A stretch of DNA of 64,000 nt from a bacterium. Its GTDB lineage: Bacteria; Zixibacteria; MSB-5A5; GN15; FEB-12. The notes under the pieces were generated by a model. It had not been told where the DNA came from. It was given only the letters and a program-made list of their open reading frames with translations, and made no database searches. Below are positions 33,465 through 42,739 of the stretch, piece after piece; position 1 is the stretch's first letter, and every line of letters begins with the position of its first letter. The DNA lies in NCBI GenBank assembly GCA_020444475.1, contig JAHLKV010000002.1:434001-498000 (forward strand), in the 5' to 3' direction. The translations under genes and the position numbers were made by a program.

Positions 33465-36400
33465 TTAGAACGGGCAGACCGGCGGATTGCCTCCATGGAA
33501 GAGGTACGCCGCCAGATAAACAGCATCAGCAATATCAACGAGGTCATCACCGGTGCAATCACCCGCGAAATACGGAACCGGAGCCGGACCGTAGTTGAAC
33601 AGGTAGTTGATCAGGTACATGACATCGGCCATATCCAGGATTTCGTCACCGTTGGCGTCACCACAGACATAGCTGTCGATTACCAGCGTGTAGTCCTCGA
33701 CCTCACCGTAGGAAGTGTTGCCGCACGGGCTCGGGGCGTTGAAGGAACCGTCGAGCAGGCGGACACGCATACGGGTCGGGACTTCCACAGCACCAACCGG
33801 CGGGTTCAGAGTCGCAGTGTACGGACCGAACCCAGGCGAACCGGCAGTCGAGATCGCCTCACCGGCATCGTCGAAGTCGAAGTCGTTGTTCCAGTCAATG
33901 TACAGCCACAGCTCGTCGGACGAGTAGCCGCTGCCGTTTTCGACCGTGATCTGGTAGTCGCGGCCGATATACAGCGTCGTCTGGAGCGCCGTGTAGTCGG
34001 TGTAGAAGCTGGCGCCCGACGCGTTGTCGATATCTACCAGTTCCACACGCGAGATGTACTCATAGGCGGCCGAGTTCGACGCCGCAGGACAGTAGCAACC
34101 ATCGACATAGTAGTCAACGTCGATCGTCAGCGTGTACGGTCCGGAAGCACCTGGCTCCTCGAGCACCGGGTAGTAGTAAGTGCCGGGCTTGAGGCAGGCC
34201 CAGTTGATCACGACGTTACCGTCGCCGGCAAAGGTGTATGCACCGGCGTAGGTGAAGTCGGAGCACGGGCAATCCGTAGCCAGGTTCAACCAGGCGTTCT
34301 GGAACGCCGGCGAGGTGCCTTCGTAGGAGATCGTCACGCTGGCATCACCGGTGATCGTGAAGGCTTCCCAGACATGGTTGCCGGGGAACGACGCGCACTG
34401 GTTGGATGCGCAGGTGTTGTCGCCGTTGACGACCGCCGGGAAGGTGGTCTGGACGACGGCGTCTTCACAGTTGTCGTTGGCCGGCGGGGCACAGACCGAT
34501 ATGGTCAGGAAGCCATCGCCGACGTTGGACGAGTAACCGCCAACCTCGACCAGATACTGCTGACCGGCAACCACCGGGATCAGGATCTCGGACTGCAGGC
34601 CGCAGGCATCGTCATTACAGGCGAGCTGGGTCGGCAGCGGGCTGCAGCTGTAACCGTCATAAACAGCCAGCTTGGTGTCAAACAGCGATCCACACAGGCT
34701 GATGGTCGCATTACCAGTGATGCTCGGCGTGTAGACGTACCAGATGTTCGCCGAGGTCATACAGCCACCGGACTGGTCGGCACCGGCCTGCGAGGTCGAC
34801 CACGGCAGGTTGGTTACTTCGCCAACCGGCGTGGCGTTGGCACACAGGTCGTTAGGCGGAGGAGGCGGTGCTGCGTTGAAGGTAATGTCGAAGTTCGGTA
34901 TGCAGGTCGGTGACGGCCAGGTATCAACCATGATATAGTAGGTACCGGGCGACAGGCTTACCGCGTTGATCGTCTTGGCCAAACCACTCGATGAACTCAC
35001 CGTTCCCAGACAGGTGGTGGCGTTCGGCGGGCAGGTGGCATCGATCAGCATACCACTCCAGGTCGTCCCCTTCGGGTCGAGCGTGATGTTGTAAACGCCG
35101 CCTTCGGTGATGGTGACTTCGAACACCGCGTCTTCACCACCGTCATAGCTGCCCAGACAGGTGGTACTGTAGGAGTTGGCGGCGCCGCAGTTGCTCTGAT
35201 TGGCAACCGTATACGGCAGGCTGGCAATAGCCGGCACCGTTACGGGTGTCGGGTTGCCGCAGTTGCTGGCCATCGGGGCTTCATCGAAGATCAGGTCGAA
35301 GTCCGGAATACACGCCGGAGCCGGCCAAGTATCAACCATGATATAGTAGGTACCGGCCGTCAACGTAATTCCGCTTATCGACTTGGCGGCTCCCGAGGAG
35401 TTACCGATCGAACCCAGACAGGTGGTTGGGTTTGGCGGACAGGAAGCGTCGATCAGGAAGCCGCTGTAGGTCGTCCCCTTCGGATCGAGGGTGATCTGAT
35501 AGGTGCCGGTCTGTGTGATCGTCACCTCAAACATAACATCCTCGCCGCCGTCGTACAGACCGAGACAGGTGGCGTTGTAATCGTCACCATGTCCACAGCT
35601 GGTCTGGTTTGTGACAGCATATGGCAGACTGGACAGCGACGGGACGGTTATCGGAAGCGGGTTGTTGCAATCGTCACCGGCGCCGGCCACCGGGCACGGG
35701 GTGGTGCAATCCAGCCCGGCATCCCAGGTACCGCCCAGCGTGTTGCAAGCCGCTTCGGTAACGTCAGCGCAGGTCGGGCTCATCGGATCGCCGTAACAGC
35801 AACGACCGGTGGGCGGCGGGTTGTCCTCGACCGAGATAAAGTCGAAGTTGCCCTGCGCACCATCGGCGCCGACATACCGGAAGCCCAGCTTAACGTTGGA
35901 TTGACCGACATAGGCGGCGAGTGAAATGGACGTCTCATAGAACACGAAGTTCGAGAAGGTACCTTCGCCGCTCTCATCCCACAATTTGGTGGAGTAAGTC
36001 GTGCCACCATCCGTGGAAATCCAGATCTCCAGGTCGTAGTTGTCGTACGGGCTGACACCCCAGTAGTAACTCATCGCCCACGCGAAGTTCAATTTCAGGT
36101 CGGTGGTTGCCGAAGTGAAATCGAGCGCCGGTGTGTAGAGCCACTCGTCCTGCGCGTTCAGCAGGTCATCGTACAACACCTGCGCCGAGGCAAAACCGTC
36201 GTACACGCTGGCCGATGTCTGGTGCCAGGTGAAGGTCGGATCGAAGGTGTTTGTGACCAGCGCCCCCCACCCGGAGGGAGGAACTGAGGCCTCGAAGCTT
36301 TCGGTCAAGAATGCGGTGGCCGGGAACTGCCGAGTCAGCGTCGCCTCCTTCGGTGGAGCCGCTTTCGCCGCATCGGATATGTCGTATTCGGGCTCCTCAT

Positions 36401-36581
36401 CCTTCGTCATCAGGTCGGCGTCCTTAATCGTTTCACCGGTTCCCGGACGCTCGAAAAGAGGATTGACCGACTTGGGACCGTTATCGACCGGTTCCTTGTC
36501 GGCGAATGAGACAGCAGTCATCCCCATCAACACCGCGAGTGCCAGAAGAAGCGTAGCTATCTTCTTACAATTTGTCATCAT
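33465..36581 (-). CDS. Large secreted multidomain protein with tandem repeats and dockerin-like end
   Basis: A 1038-residue exported protein. Signal peptide 1-27; propeptide-like Glu/Lys stretch to about 85; a jelly-roll (MAM-like) domain 88-255; a Cys-rich CCYGDPMSPTCADVTEAAC insert. Two near-identical 134-residue modules follow at about 301-434 and 437-570 (LPYxVxNQxxCG, TCLGxYDGGEDxxFEVTIT, TYYIMVDTWP), of pre-peptidase C-like type. A third related beta domain lies at 575-700. Then comes a GEVEDYTLVI domain at about 950-970, and a C-terminal pair of dockerin-like repeats (DANGDEILDMADVMYLINYLF, DCTGDDLVDIADAVYLAAYLF). It is likely an adhesin or surface scaffold. A clear terminator follows. 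Confidence 0.87.
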   Translation of the reverse strand: MMTNCKKIATLLLALAVLMGMTAVSFADKEPVDNGPKSVNPLFERPGTGETIKDADLMTKDEEPEYDISDAAKAAPPKEATLTRQFPATAFLTESFEASVPPSGWGALVTNTFDPTFTWHQTSASVYDGFASAQVLYDDLLNAQDEWLYTPALDFTSATTDLKLNFAWAMSYYWGVSPYDNYDLEIWISTDGGTTYSTKLWDESGEGTFSNFVFYETSISLAAYVGQSNVKLGFRYVGADGAQGNFDFISVEDNPPPTGRCCYGDPMSPTCADVTEAACNTLGGTWDAGLDCTTPCPVAGAGDDCNNPLPITVPSLSSLPYAVTNQTSCGHGDDYNATCLGLYDGGEDVMFEVTITQTGTYQITLDPKGTTYSGFLIDASCPPNPTTCLGSIGNSSGAAKSISGITLTAGTYYIMVDTWPAPACIPDFDLIFDEAPMASNCGNPTPVTVPAIASLPYTVANQSNCGAANSYSTTCLGSYDGGEDAVFEVTITEGGVYNITLDPKGTTWSGMLIDATCPPNATTCLGTVSSSSGLAKTINAVSLSPGTYYIMVDTWPSPTCIPNFDITFNAAPPPPPNDLCANATPVGEVTNLPWSTSQAGADQSGGCMTSANIWYVYTPSITGNATISLCGSLFDTKLAVYDGYSCSPLPTQLACNDDACGLQSEILIPVVAGQQYLVEVGGYSSNVGDGFLTISVCAPPANDNCEDAVVQTTFPAVVNGDNTCASNQCASFPGNHVWEAFTITGDASVTISYEGTSPAFQNAWLNLATDCPCSDFTYAGAYTFAGDGNVVINWACLKPGTYYYPVLEEPGASGPYTLTIDVDYYVDGCYCPAASNSAAYEYISRVELVDIDNASGASFYTDYTALQTTLYIGRDYQITVENGSGYSSDELWLYIDWNNDFDFDDAGEAISTAGSPGFGPYTATLNPPVGAVEVPTRMRVRLLDGSFNAPSPCGNTSYGEVEDYTLVIDSYVCGDANGDEILDMADVMYLINYLFNYGPAPVPYFAGDCTGDDLVDIADAVYLAAYLFHGGNPPVCPF

Positions 36582-37266
36582 GGCACCTCATGTTTTGTTT
36601 TCTTTTGCGTTTGTTTTCTTGTTCGAAAAAAAATCTTAAGTCTTCTGTGAACTACCTTAAGGGTGAGGGTTCAAAGAAGCAGTGCGCGATGAAAGGCGTG
36701 TTGTCGTTCTCGAGTAATTCCAAGCTCATCAAGCCGTTACACACGTAAGCCCGTTGCACTGAAAAAGTCAGTTGCAAAGTGGGCCATAGAATGCCGCCGG
36801 CAAATGGCTCTACATTTGCATAGAGAGTTATTTGATCTGAGTTGAAGAAGACTGGTTAATCGCTAAGTCACAACCAATATTGCCCAGAACGCCCGACCTG
36901 TCAAGGGAAAAAAGACTCTGTGATCGCCGTTTACTGTCAATCGCGACACCTTCTGTCACACGCCATTAAACGTGCATCGAAAACATACTGCCGGGTAGGT
37001 AACGGCATCAACGACCGTCAGTGTCTACGTTAGTACCATGTCGTGACAATTATTGACACGGATGACCATATTCCAGTGAGACAGATAATGGCAAAGTTAA
37101 CATGGTCACACGCCGGGGGTGGAACACCGCTCGACCGTCGTCAAACCAGGGTCACCAATGGTCACATGCGCAGAGAGATACGTATGGATACCGGCCCGGG
37201 ATGCACAGGTATGCGGGAGCATGGACCTGCGGGAGCATGTTTGTCGAATGGAGCCTGTAACCGGCG
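36582..37266. other. Gene-free spacer
   Basis: No supportable gene. The part next to 36581 is rich in T and A (TTTTCTTTTGCGTTTG) and is probably the leader and promoter of the large secreted gene. The remainder shows no strong hairpin and only short open frames without ribosome sites. Confidence 0.5.
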
Positions 37267-37734
37267 TTACCTCCGTTCGCGCATCCAGTGGGTGACCGCG
37301 CTTCCGTCGGGATACAGCACGGTCCAGGAACTACCGGTCGTCTTCGCCCAGTACCGACCCGGCTCCAAAAGGTACGGCTCGCCGATCGGGTCAAGTGTGA
37401 CAAACTTGTAGTCGTGGACGGCGAGCAGGTGACGCTCGCTGGTTATAGTGTTGACGACCACCGCGCCTACCACGCGGATTGGCCGCCAGCCCTCTTTCTC
37501 CAGGTACCTTTCGGCCGACTTGGCGGTAAACGACGGCACCGGCGCCGTGGCGAATGATTGGATCAACTGCTCCTGTTCCGAGGCTTCGAGCTTGTACAGC
37601 CCCGAAGACTGATACTGCTCCGGCATGAGTTGTTCGAGCGGTGCGGTGATCGCTTGTTCGTCGGCGACCAGCATTCCCGACACGAGCACAACCACCAGGG
37701 CCGCAACCGCACCGGACACGAATAGGCGTTTCAT
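37267..37734 (-). CDS. Hypothetical exported protein
   Basis: A 155-residue protein. Residues 1-25 are a signal peptide (LFVSGAVAALVVVLVSGMLVA). The mature part is a helical segment, then a strand-rich end (VGAVVVNTITSERHLLAVHD, EPGRYWAKTTGSSWTVLYPDGSAV). No family recognised. Located between two large genes on the same strand; the next gene downstream on that strand is the secreted protein at 36581. It is likely periplasmic. Confidence 0.7.
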   Translation of the reverse strand: MKRLFVSGAVAALVVVLVSGMLVADEQAITAPLEQLMPEQYQSSGLYKLEASEQEQLIQSFATAPVPSFTAKSAERYLEKEGWRPIRVVGAVVVNTITSERHLLAVHDYKFVTLDPIGEPYLLEPGRYWAKTTGSSWTVLYPDGSAVTHWMRERR

Positions 37735-37833
37735 GATTAACCTCCCGGGTTAGCTACTCTGTCTGGTTATACACGCCGGGACGACAGACGGTCGTCAACG
37801 AAGTGTCCGTGTCGCGAGGCGGTTTCGAGTGCG

Positions 37834-39570
37834 TCAACCGGTGACAAGGTCCTCTTCGGTCAAAGTCACACTCGGTGCTCCGGGGCCGCCAAACGTCACG
37901 ATCGAATTGCGATCGGTGGACGACGGTGGTGTCTCTCCTTCGTTCCACGGTGAGGCGGTCAGTTCGAGGGTGGCGATGATGCCCGGTCGAGTTTTTTGCA
38001 CGACGGGGATCTTGAACACCAGTGTTTCGCCACGGACGCCATCGACAATCGTCTCCGACGCCAGAACCGGTTTCCCGGCCCGATTGGGGGTACGGGAGTC
38101 GACACCAACTTTCAGCCACCAGTCCGGGTGCTTCTTATCCGGCGGGCGGGCCTCGATATTCAGACTCTCGCGATAGAGATAACCGCCTTCGTAGTGGTCG
38201 TCGAAGATCAGGAAGCCATCGACCTCATACTGCGGCACCAGCACGCCCAGTTCGACACTAAACCCCATCGGCCCCAGGCGACGGTCGGGACGTCCGTATT
38301 TCGAGAGGAAGATCGAGAAGAGGTGGGGCGGGCGAAGTTTTCGGGTGTTGTCGTTTTGGACCAGTTCGTCGTACTTGCGAAAGACCGCCGAGTTTTCCGC
38401 CGTCGTTCTTCGATGCAGATCCCACAGCTTACCGCGCACGCGCACAACGGTTTCAAAGTGGTACGACGCCCGAATAGTTTTGCCTTCCTTGTCCTTTTTG
38501 CGCTGAATTTTCGGTGGGAGCATGATCTCGTCGATCAATAGACGGCCGTCGACCCGGATGTTCCCAAACAGGAAACGCGCCAGGTTCTGGTAGCCGCTTT
38601 CCGAGTTGACGATCCCGTAGTGGCCGGAGTGACTTCGGTGGACGAACGACCGGGGCGAATGGATGGTGTGCCGCTGGTTGTTTTTGTCGACCCACGGTCC
38701 CCAGACGGTGGCGTTTTCGATTTTCACCAAACCATCGCTCATCGGTCCGATAATGGCCGACACGGCGCCGCGGGCCACGCGGTAATCATCGTGGTTGGTA
38801 CCGACCAGGGTGAAGAAGCGCGAGGGATCGAACTTACCGTCGAGGCCGGCCACGTTTTTCGTGTCGCTATAACTGAGATTCAGGTAGTTACTGATGTGCT
38901 TGCGGTTGAAGTTGTCCGAGTTGTTGATCGAGAAGATGCCGGGGACATTGCCCAGCAGCTGGACATCGATTCCATTGTGCGGGGTGGCATAGGTGAACAC
39001 CTTGTCGACCCACGCCCGCACCCCGGCACCGTCAACCTGAACCGCCTTGCTCTCGGAGGTGACAACGGGTTGGTCGAACAGGGTGTTGTTCTGCAGGAAG
39101 CATCGGCAGATCAGACCGCCCATCGAGTGTGCGACCAGGTAGACGCGAAAGCGGCTCGGATCATTGTGCAGACGATCGGCGAACTTCCGGTACAGGTTGT
39201 GAATCAGCAGGCCGAGCCGTTTGGCATAGTCGATGATTTCATCGCGCCGGCCGACCCCGAGGTCTTTGGAGGCCGGGTCGTAGTAGCGGAAGATGATGAT
39301 GGAGCGCGGATTGAGCGTCAGCTCTTTCGACATTTCGAATCCGCCCTCATAGACGTCGCGATAGCTGTAGTCCTTCATGAGGCGGATCAGAGGGGATTCG
39401 AAATAGAAGCGGTCAATCTCTCCCGACCAGAGTTGCCGGATCTTGGTGGAGCCGATATTGAAGCCCATGTAGGGATCGGCAACGGTTTCTTCAACCTCTC
39501 CCTGCGAGCCGGCATAGCCCCGGACATAGATAATCGGATAGAACGGATGTTCAAAAAGGTCTTTGGACAT
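37834..39570 (-). CDS. Alpha/beta-hydrolase (lipase-like) protein
   Basis: A 578-residue protein. The N-terminal 330 residues are an alpha/beta-hydrolase. IIYVRGYAG is the oxyanion-side strand, VYLVAHSMGGLICR is the nucleophile elbow (GxSxG-type AHSMG), and HRSHSGHYGIVNSESGYQNL near residue 330 may supply the catalytic His. About 250 further residues are beta-rich with no recognised domain. There is no signal peptide, so it is probably cytoplasmic. The substrate may be a lipid or polyester; unknown. Divergent from the P5C dehydrogenase gene. Confidence 0.78.
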   Translation of the reverse strand: MSKDLFEHPFYPIIYVRGYAGSQGEVEETVADPYMGFNIGSTKIRQLWSGEIDRFYFESPLIRLMKDYSYRDVYEGGFEMSKELTLNPRSIIIFRYYDPASKDLGVGRRDEIIDYAKRLGLLIHNLYRKFADRLHNDPSRFRVYLVAHSMGGLICRCFLQNNTLFDQPVVTSESKAVQVDGAGVRAWVDKVFTYATPHNGIDVQLLGNVPGIFSINNSDNFNRKHISNYLNLSYSDTKNVAGLDGKFDPSRFFTLVGTNHDDYRVARGAVSAIIGPMSDGLVKIENATVWGPWVDKNNQRHTIHSPRSFVHRSHSGHYGIVNSESGYQNLARFLFGNIRVDGRLLIDEIMLPPKIQRKKDKEGKTIRASYHFETVVRVRGKLWDLHRRTTAENSAVFRKYDELVQNDNTRKLRPPHLFSIFLSKYGRPDRRLGPMGFSVELGVLVPQYEVDGFLIFDDHYEGGYLYRESLNIEARPPDKKHPDWWLKVGVDSRTPNRAGKPVLASETIVDGVRGETLVFKIPVVQKTRPGIIATLELTASPWNEGETPPSSTDRNSIVTFGGPGAPSVTLTEEDLVTG

Positions 39571-39775
39571 GAGAACCCCCCGGTGACTCGGCCCGGCGTA
39601 TCACCGTGCTTACTGATGTGAATGGAACCCTGCTTTGGTGAAGGTAATCAAGGCGCGGCCGGCGCCGTCCGCAAGTATAGAAAGCCTCCCGAGCGGTGGA
39701 AATCAACGCCGACCTGACAATCTTCGACATGGACGGTCCCTTCGACGGGGCAGCTTCCGCCCCATCCGGTTGCAC

Positions 39776-39804
39776 TTGCGAGGGGCGGGGATACCTGTTA
39801 TATT
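39776..39804 (+). promoter_or_regulatory. Probable sigma-70-type promoter of P5C dehydrogenase
   Basis: TTGCGA (39776-39781), a 17-base spacer and TATATT (39799-39804). The predicted transcript starts near 39811, about 70 bases before the ATG. The remainder of the 312-base divergent spacer (39571-39882) shows nothing else. Confidence 0.55.
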
Positions 39805-39882
39805 CGCGATTCGCGGCCGGGAGGCCGCCCGAGAAAAGCAACGAAACGCTGGTCATAAAACCGCACGAAAGCGGAGGTTAGT

Positions 39883-41505
39883 ATGGGTTTGTTCCAGATT
39901 CCCACCCCCACAAACGAGCCGGTGAAGGATTATGCTCCCGGTTCGCCCGAGCGCGCGCGTCTGGAGAAGGCGCTTAAGCAGTTGAAAGCCAACCCGATCG
40001 AGGTCCCGATGGTGATCGGCGGCAAGGAAATCAGAACCAACGAAACAATCGATATCCGCTGCCCGCATAATCTCAGCCAGGTGCTGGGCAAATATCACCA
40101 GGGTAGCGCCGAACACGTCAAGATGGCGGTTGATGCTTCGATCGAAGCTCAAAAGACCTGGGCCCATGTCCCGTGGGAACACCGGGCAGCGATTTTCCTG
40201 AAAGCCGCCGACCTGCTGACCGGGCCATACCGCGAGATAGTCAACGCCGCCACCATGCTGGCGCACTCGAAAAATATCTATCAGGCCGAGATCGATGCGG
40301 TCTGCGAGCTGGCCGACTTCTTCCGGTTCAACGCCTACTTCATGCAGGAGATCTATCGCCTGCAGCCGAACAGCGCCCGGGGTATCTGGGACCGGATGGA
40401 CTACCGTCCGCTGGAAGGGTTCGTGTTTGCGGTGACGCCGTTCAATTTCGTCTCGATCAACGGCAACCTGCCGAGCGCGCCGGCGATGGCCGGTAACGTG
40501 TCGGTCTGGAAGCCGGCCTCGACCGCGACCTATACCTCGCATTTCATCATGAAGATCTTCCGCGAGGCGGGTTTGCCTCCGGGTGTGATCAACCTGGTGT
40601 TTGCGCGCGGTTCGGCGATTGGTGATACGGTGCTGAAGAACCCGCACCTGGCGGGAATTCACTTCACCGGATCGACCGGCGTCTTCCAGAACATGTGGAA
40701 GACGATCGGTGAGAATATCGCCAACTACAAGAGCTACCCGCGTATTGTCGGCGAGACCGGTGGTAAGGACTTCATTATCGCCCACAACTCGTCGGTGCCG
40801 GACCAGGTGGCGACGGCCATCACGCGCGGCGCGTTTGAGTTCCAGGGGCAGAAGTGCTCGGCGGCTTCGCGCTGCTATCTGCCGAAGTCGCTCTGGCCGC
40901 AGATCAAAGAGACCCTGCTCAAGCAGCTCAATGAGATCACGATGGGTGATCCCGAAGATTACACCAATTTCGTCAATGCGGTGATCGATGAGTCGGCGTT
41001 TGATTCGATCACGCCGTATATCGACCATGCGAAGAACACTCCCGGTCATGAGATTATCGCGGGCGGCAAGTATGACAAGTCGAAAGGCTATTTTATCGAG
41101 CCGACCGTGGTCGTGACGACCGATCCGCACTCGAAGTTGATGGAAGAGGAGATTTTCGGCCCGGTCGTGACGTTGTATGTGTACGACGACGACAAGTATG
41201 CCGAGACACTGCACATTCTCGACGGCACGTCGCCGTACGCGCTGACCGGCGCGGTGTTTGGTACCGATCGTAATGCGGTCATGCTGGCGGAGCGGACCCT
41301 TCGCAACGCCGCGGGCAATTTCTACATCAACGACAAGCCGACCGGCGCGGTGGTTGGTCAGCAGCCGTTCGGTGGCGGACGTGCCTCGGGCACCAACGAC
41401 AAGGCGGGTGCGATGCAGAACATGATTCGGTGGATCTCGCCGCGTTCGATCAAAGAGAACTTCATTCCGCCGACCGACTATAAGTATCCGTTCCTTGCGA
41501 AGTAG
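39883..41505 (+). CDS. pruA: L-glutamate gamma-semialdehyde (1-pyrroline-5-carboxylate) dehydrogenase
   Basis: A 540-residue aldehyde dehydrogenase that oxidises glutamate semialdehyde to glutamate in proline catabolism, using NAD. Catalytic Cys325 (FEFQGQKCSAASR) and the general base Glu291 (VGETGGKD) are in place, with FTGSTGVF for NAD binding and AVTPFNFVSINGNLPSAPA. The length and the PTGAVVGQQPFGG end fit the standalone P5CDH class rather than the fused PutA. GGAGG precedes the ATG. No proline dehydrogenase is nearby. Confidence 0.95.
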   Translation: MGLFQIPTPTNEPVKDYAPGSPERARLEKALKQLKANPIEVPMVIGGKEIRTNETIDIRCPHNLSQVLGKYHQGSAEHVKMAVDASIEAQKTWAHVPWEHRAAIFLKAADLLTGPYREIVNAATMLAHSKNIYQAEIDAVCELADFFRFNAYFMQEIYRLQPNSARGIWDRMDYRPLEGFVFAVTPFNFVSINGNLPSAPAMAGNVSVWKPASTATYTSHFIMKIFREAGLPPGVINLVFARGSAIGDTVLKNPHLAGIHFTGSTGVFQNMWKTIGENIANYKSYPRIVGETGGKDFIIAHNSSVPDQVATAITRGAFEFQGQKCSAASRCYLPKSLWPQIKETLLKQLNEITMGDPEDYTNFVNAVIDESAFDSITPYIDHAKNTPGHEIIAGGKYDKSKGYFIEPTVVVTTDPHSKLMEEEIFGPVVTLYVYDDDKYAETLHILDGTSPYALTGAVFGTDRNAVMLAERTLRNAAGNFYINDKPTGAVVGQQPFGGGRASGTNDKAGAMQNMIRWISPRSIKENFIPPTDYKYPFLAK

Positions 41506-41531
41506 CGTTCGCACGGATTGACTGACGTATG

Positions 41532-41565
41532 AGAAGCCGTCGGGTCTGTAAGATCCGGCGGTTTC
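41532..41565 (+). terminator. Terminator of P5C dehydrogenase
   Basis: GAAGCCGTCGGGTCT pairs, with a bulge and a wobble, with AGATCCGGCGGTTTC across GTA, followed by TTGTTTGG. Located 27 bases after the stop codon. Confidence 0.7.
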
Positions 41566-42323
41566 TTGTTTGGGGGGCGTTGGGTCACACTCGCCTACGA
41601 CGAGCAGGATCTGACGGAACACCCAACGCCGAGGTGATGGCAGAACCGCGTCGTCCGCCACGGCGGACTTGGGTTCTGACCTACAAGCCGTACAAGTTTC
41701 GACAAGCACACCCGGCAAGCTATGGGCGACCCCGCCTATCGGCCCCGGCGGGCGAGCGACGTCCCACCCGCCGTTCGCGGACTCACTCCGGGTGGGGCAC
41801 AGTGCGGGGCATGCTCTAAACTCAGCGAAAACTCGAATAATCATCGTACAAGCGTGTGGGTGTGGAGGTTACGGCGAAATGGCTTTGTTTTGTCATTTTT
41901 AAGGGTCGCAATTTGCTGTTTTCTCTCCTGGGCCGAAGCTCGGCCCTTTATCTAGTGGGGGTTTTCCGCATCAGGTGTGAAGTGGTAGTGAAAGTGTGGG
42001 ATGGAAGGGGCGGATTTGCACGAGGCACTCGCGTTGTGAATCATCTGGCAAAATGCGGAGTGGGCTGTATTTTATGGGAAGTCTATCATCGCCGGCGGTC
42101 CGGCGATGTCAGTTGTTCGGGTGGAGGAATTCCCGTGAAGAGTAGAAGTTCTGGCGAAGAACCCACAGCAAGCTGTGGGCGACCCCTGACCTGACGGAAC
42201 ACCAAGATGGTGGCAGAACCGCGTCGAGCTTCGCTCTCGAGTTCTGCCCTACAAATCATTGGAGAGTCGGGCTGCAAGCAGCCTCGACCTACTCATTATC
42301 AGGTCGCAAGCGACCTGACCTAC
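41566..42323. repeat. Gene-free spacer dense with GTAG-type hairpins
   Basis: The spacer includes two long GGCAGAAC...GTTCTGCC-type elements with a GTAG foot on the minus strand (41639-41684 and 42212-42252), a CCCACCCG/CGGGTGGG pair with a longer loop (41763-41796), and the interspersed repeat (41839-41908). There are also three hairpins with GC-AA-GC tips: CCCACAGC/GCTGTGGG (42162-42179), GGCTGC/GCAGCC (42270-42283) and CAGGTCGC/GCGACCTG (42300-42317). The last two run into GACCTAC, that is GTAGGTC on the other strand. No gene is apparent. Confidence 0.7.
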
Positions 42324-42728
42324 TCAATGCTTCATCAACGTATAGTTGAGGCCGGATTGGATCGGGTTGCCGTCGATATCGAGCATGGTGATGCTCGAGT
42401 CGGTTATCGCAAACAGCTCCGGGCGGCCCTCGCCGATCAGCACTAACTGCTTCTTCCCACTTACAACATGCCAGGCGCCCGAAGTTTCGTACGTCACGTC
42501 TTCACCGTCTCTCGCTTCAAGATAGACTCGCGTGAGTGAGAAGGTGCTGTCTTCGTTGAGCGTGACGCTCTGCCGAATGCCGGGGCAGTCGGCGCAGGGG
42601 ATAAGGCCACTGAACGTGGCTGGCGGTGTGATGGTCGAAATCTGTTGGGGAGTGCAGTTTGTCGTCAGAGCGGCCACGCCCACGGCGGCCGACAGGAGCA
42701 GACTCCCTAGGAGCCATTGTTCAGGCAT
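42324..42728 (-). CDS. NlpE-like N-terminal domain protein
   Basis: A 134-residue exported protein with the NlpE N-domain signature: FSGLIPCADCPGIRQSVTLNEDSTFSLTRVYL, including the paired CxxC. The end SGAWHVVSGKKQLVLIGEG... completes a small barrel. NlpE-type lipoproteins report envelope stress or copper in other bacteria. The hydrophobic start (LLGSLLLSAAVGVAAL) is followed by TTNC, which is a poor lipobox, so lipidation is uncertain. ATG at 42728 or TTG at 42734 may start it; neither has a good ribosome site. It begins 12 bases after the PDZ lipoprotein gene and was probably co-transcribed with it. Confidence 0.78.
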   Translation of the reverse strand: MPEQWLLGSLLLSAAVGVAALTTNCTPQQISTITPPATFSGLIPCADCPGIRQSVTLNEDSTFSLTRVYLEARDGEDVTYETSGAWHVVSGKKQLVLIGEGRPELFAITDSSITMLDIDGNPIQSGLNYTLMKH

Positions 42729-42739
42729 TCGCAAGATCT

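Noticed and set aside
33459-34913. 484-codon plus-strand frame opposite the dockerin protein
   Set aside because: Low-complexity Val/Arg/Gly composition typical of antisense shadow; no start signal.
39853-41844. 663-codon minus-strand frame opposite P5C dehydrogenase
   Set aside because: Arg/His-rich composition without motifs; the opposite strand encodes a complete aldehyde dehydrogenase with catalytic residues.
41566-42323. CRISPR array
   Set aside because: Several palindromes occur but they differ in sequence and spacing; there are no regular repeats with unique spacers and no cas genes.
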